Shown here: one piece after another, positions 63,849 to 64,000 of the stretch | Numbering within the stretch: the first letter of the stretch is position 1 | Layout: each line of letters starts with the position of its first letter | Origin: CAZSBG01 sp964605145 | GTDB lineage: Bacteria > Zhuqueibacterota > Zhuqueibacteria > Thermofontimicrobiales > Thermofontimicrobiaceae | Reading direction: 5' to 3' | Assembly (NCBI GenBank): GCA_964605145.1 | Contig: CAZSBG010000010.1 | Coordinates: forward strand, 31,646-95,645 | Length of the DNA stretch: 64,000 bases | Program-made: the position numbers and the translations under genes | Notes under the pieces: generated by a model | Database searches by the model: none | What the model saw: the letters and a program-made list of their open reading frames with translations, nothing else | Told to the model about the DNA's origin: nothing

Positions 63849-63880
63849 GCGCCACCGAGACGCAGAGACACAGAGTTTTT
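63849..63880. repeat. Dispersed GCGCCACCGAGACGCAGAG-type word
   Basis: Clearest member of the family listed at 26081-26112, reading ACCGAGACGCAGAGACACAGAG. It is followed by A/T-rich TTGAAATTTGG-type DNA to the end of the window, with no gene. Confidence 0.5.
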
Positions 63881-64000
63881 TCGAAACATTACTTGTTTGA
63901 AATTTGGTTTTTTGAAATTGAAATTTATTTGAATTTTGATATTGCTAACTATTCAGCCTCCAAGCTTGCTATATTATAGATGCCGTTAATAAAAAAAATG

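Noticed and set aside
1..64000. Selenoprotein genes with in-frame TGA
   Set aside because: Because SelD is present I looked for TGA-broken frames; I saw none with a family match on both sides.
1..64000. tRNA, rRNA, CRISPR, prophage and transposase genes
   Set aside because: No cloverleaf-type GGTTCGAATCC arm in intergenic DNA, no evenly spaced direct repeats, and no integrase or transposase frame was seen.

Overview
The window looks like a chromosome segment of a Gram-negative bacterium from the FCB side of the tree, most like the KSB1/Calditrichota-type candidate lineages (inferred from gene content, not from a marker phylogeny). Support: secreted proteins ending in an Asn-Pro-Asn-Pro-Phe-Asn type FlgD-like/T9SS tail, a TonB receptor with a carboxypeptidase-regulatory-like domain followed by a PorV-type outer-membrane protein, a GWxTD-domain protein, many lipoproteins, an RND efflux pair and SpmA/SpmB. 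I saw no rRNA, tRNA, CRISPR array, phage or IS transposase. Recognisable promoters are of the sigma-70 type (TTGACA-like, 16-18 nt, TATATT-like).

Layout. 1-1.7 kb: the 3' part of a VIT/VWA surface protein, cut by an in-frame TAG. 1.8-6.6 kb (minus): RND permease and its adaptor, with a decayed four-helix-bundle gene between them. 6.8-9.1 kb (minus): two small lipoprotein genes, an isochorismatase-family hydrolase and a double-YHS metal-binding protein. 9.3-21.4 kb (minus): carbohydrate block with a long transketolase, zinc polyol dehydrogenase, SSS sugar symporter, AraD, AraB, a serine racemase/threonine dehydratase-type enzyme, a GH4 glycosidase and an SDR. 21.6-24.7 kb (plus): a lone TIR-like nucleotide-binding protein, a YhdH-type oxidoreductase and an acyl-CoA dehydrogenase.

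24.9-38.6 kb is mixed: a GT9 glycosyltransferase, a transglutaminase-like/TPR protein, a modular GH13 alpha-glucan enzyme with an unknown secreted partner, a TIM-barrel isomerase, uracil phosphoribosyltransferase, a TPR protein, SpmA/SpmB and a GlcD-like flavoprotein. 39.0-43.1 kb is a glcDEF-like oxidase operon. 43.9 kb holds an isolated, extremely acidic and tryptophan-rich 91-residue protein with its own promoter and terminator.

44.6-56.7 kb (plus) is an envelope/export block: TonB receptor, 1059-residue secreted protein, PorV-like protein, lipoprotein, GWxTD protein and an SGNH-hydrolase/TPR fusion. 57.1-59.3 kb is one gene joining a cysteine desulfurase to selenophosphate synthetase (SelD), implying that the organism uses selenium. 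The window closes with a beta-propeller protein, an AMIN/amidase cell-wall hydrolase and a DegT-type aminotransferase.

The polyol dehydrogenase, symporter, AraB, AraD and transketolase together suggest pentitol or pentose uptake and conversion to D-xylulose 5-phosphate. Intergenic DNA carries several dispersed repeat families, including two copies of a ~170-180 bp MITE-like element and a 28-nt exact repeat. The most unusual items are the acidic Trp-rich protein, the MITE-like pair, the desulfurase-SelD fusion, the SGNH-TPR fusion and the TonB/secreted/PorV triad.
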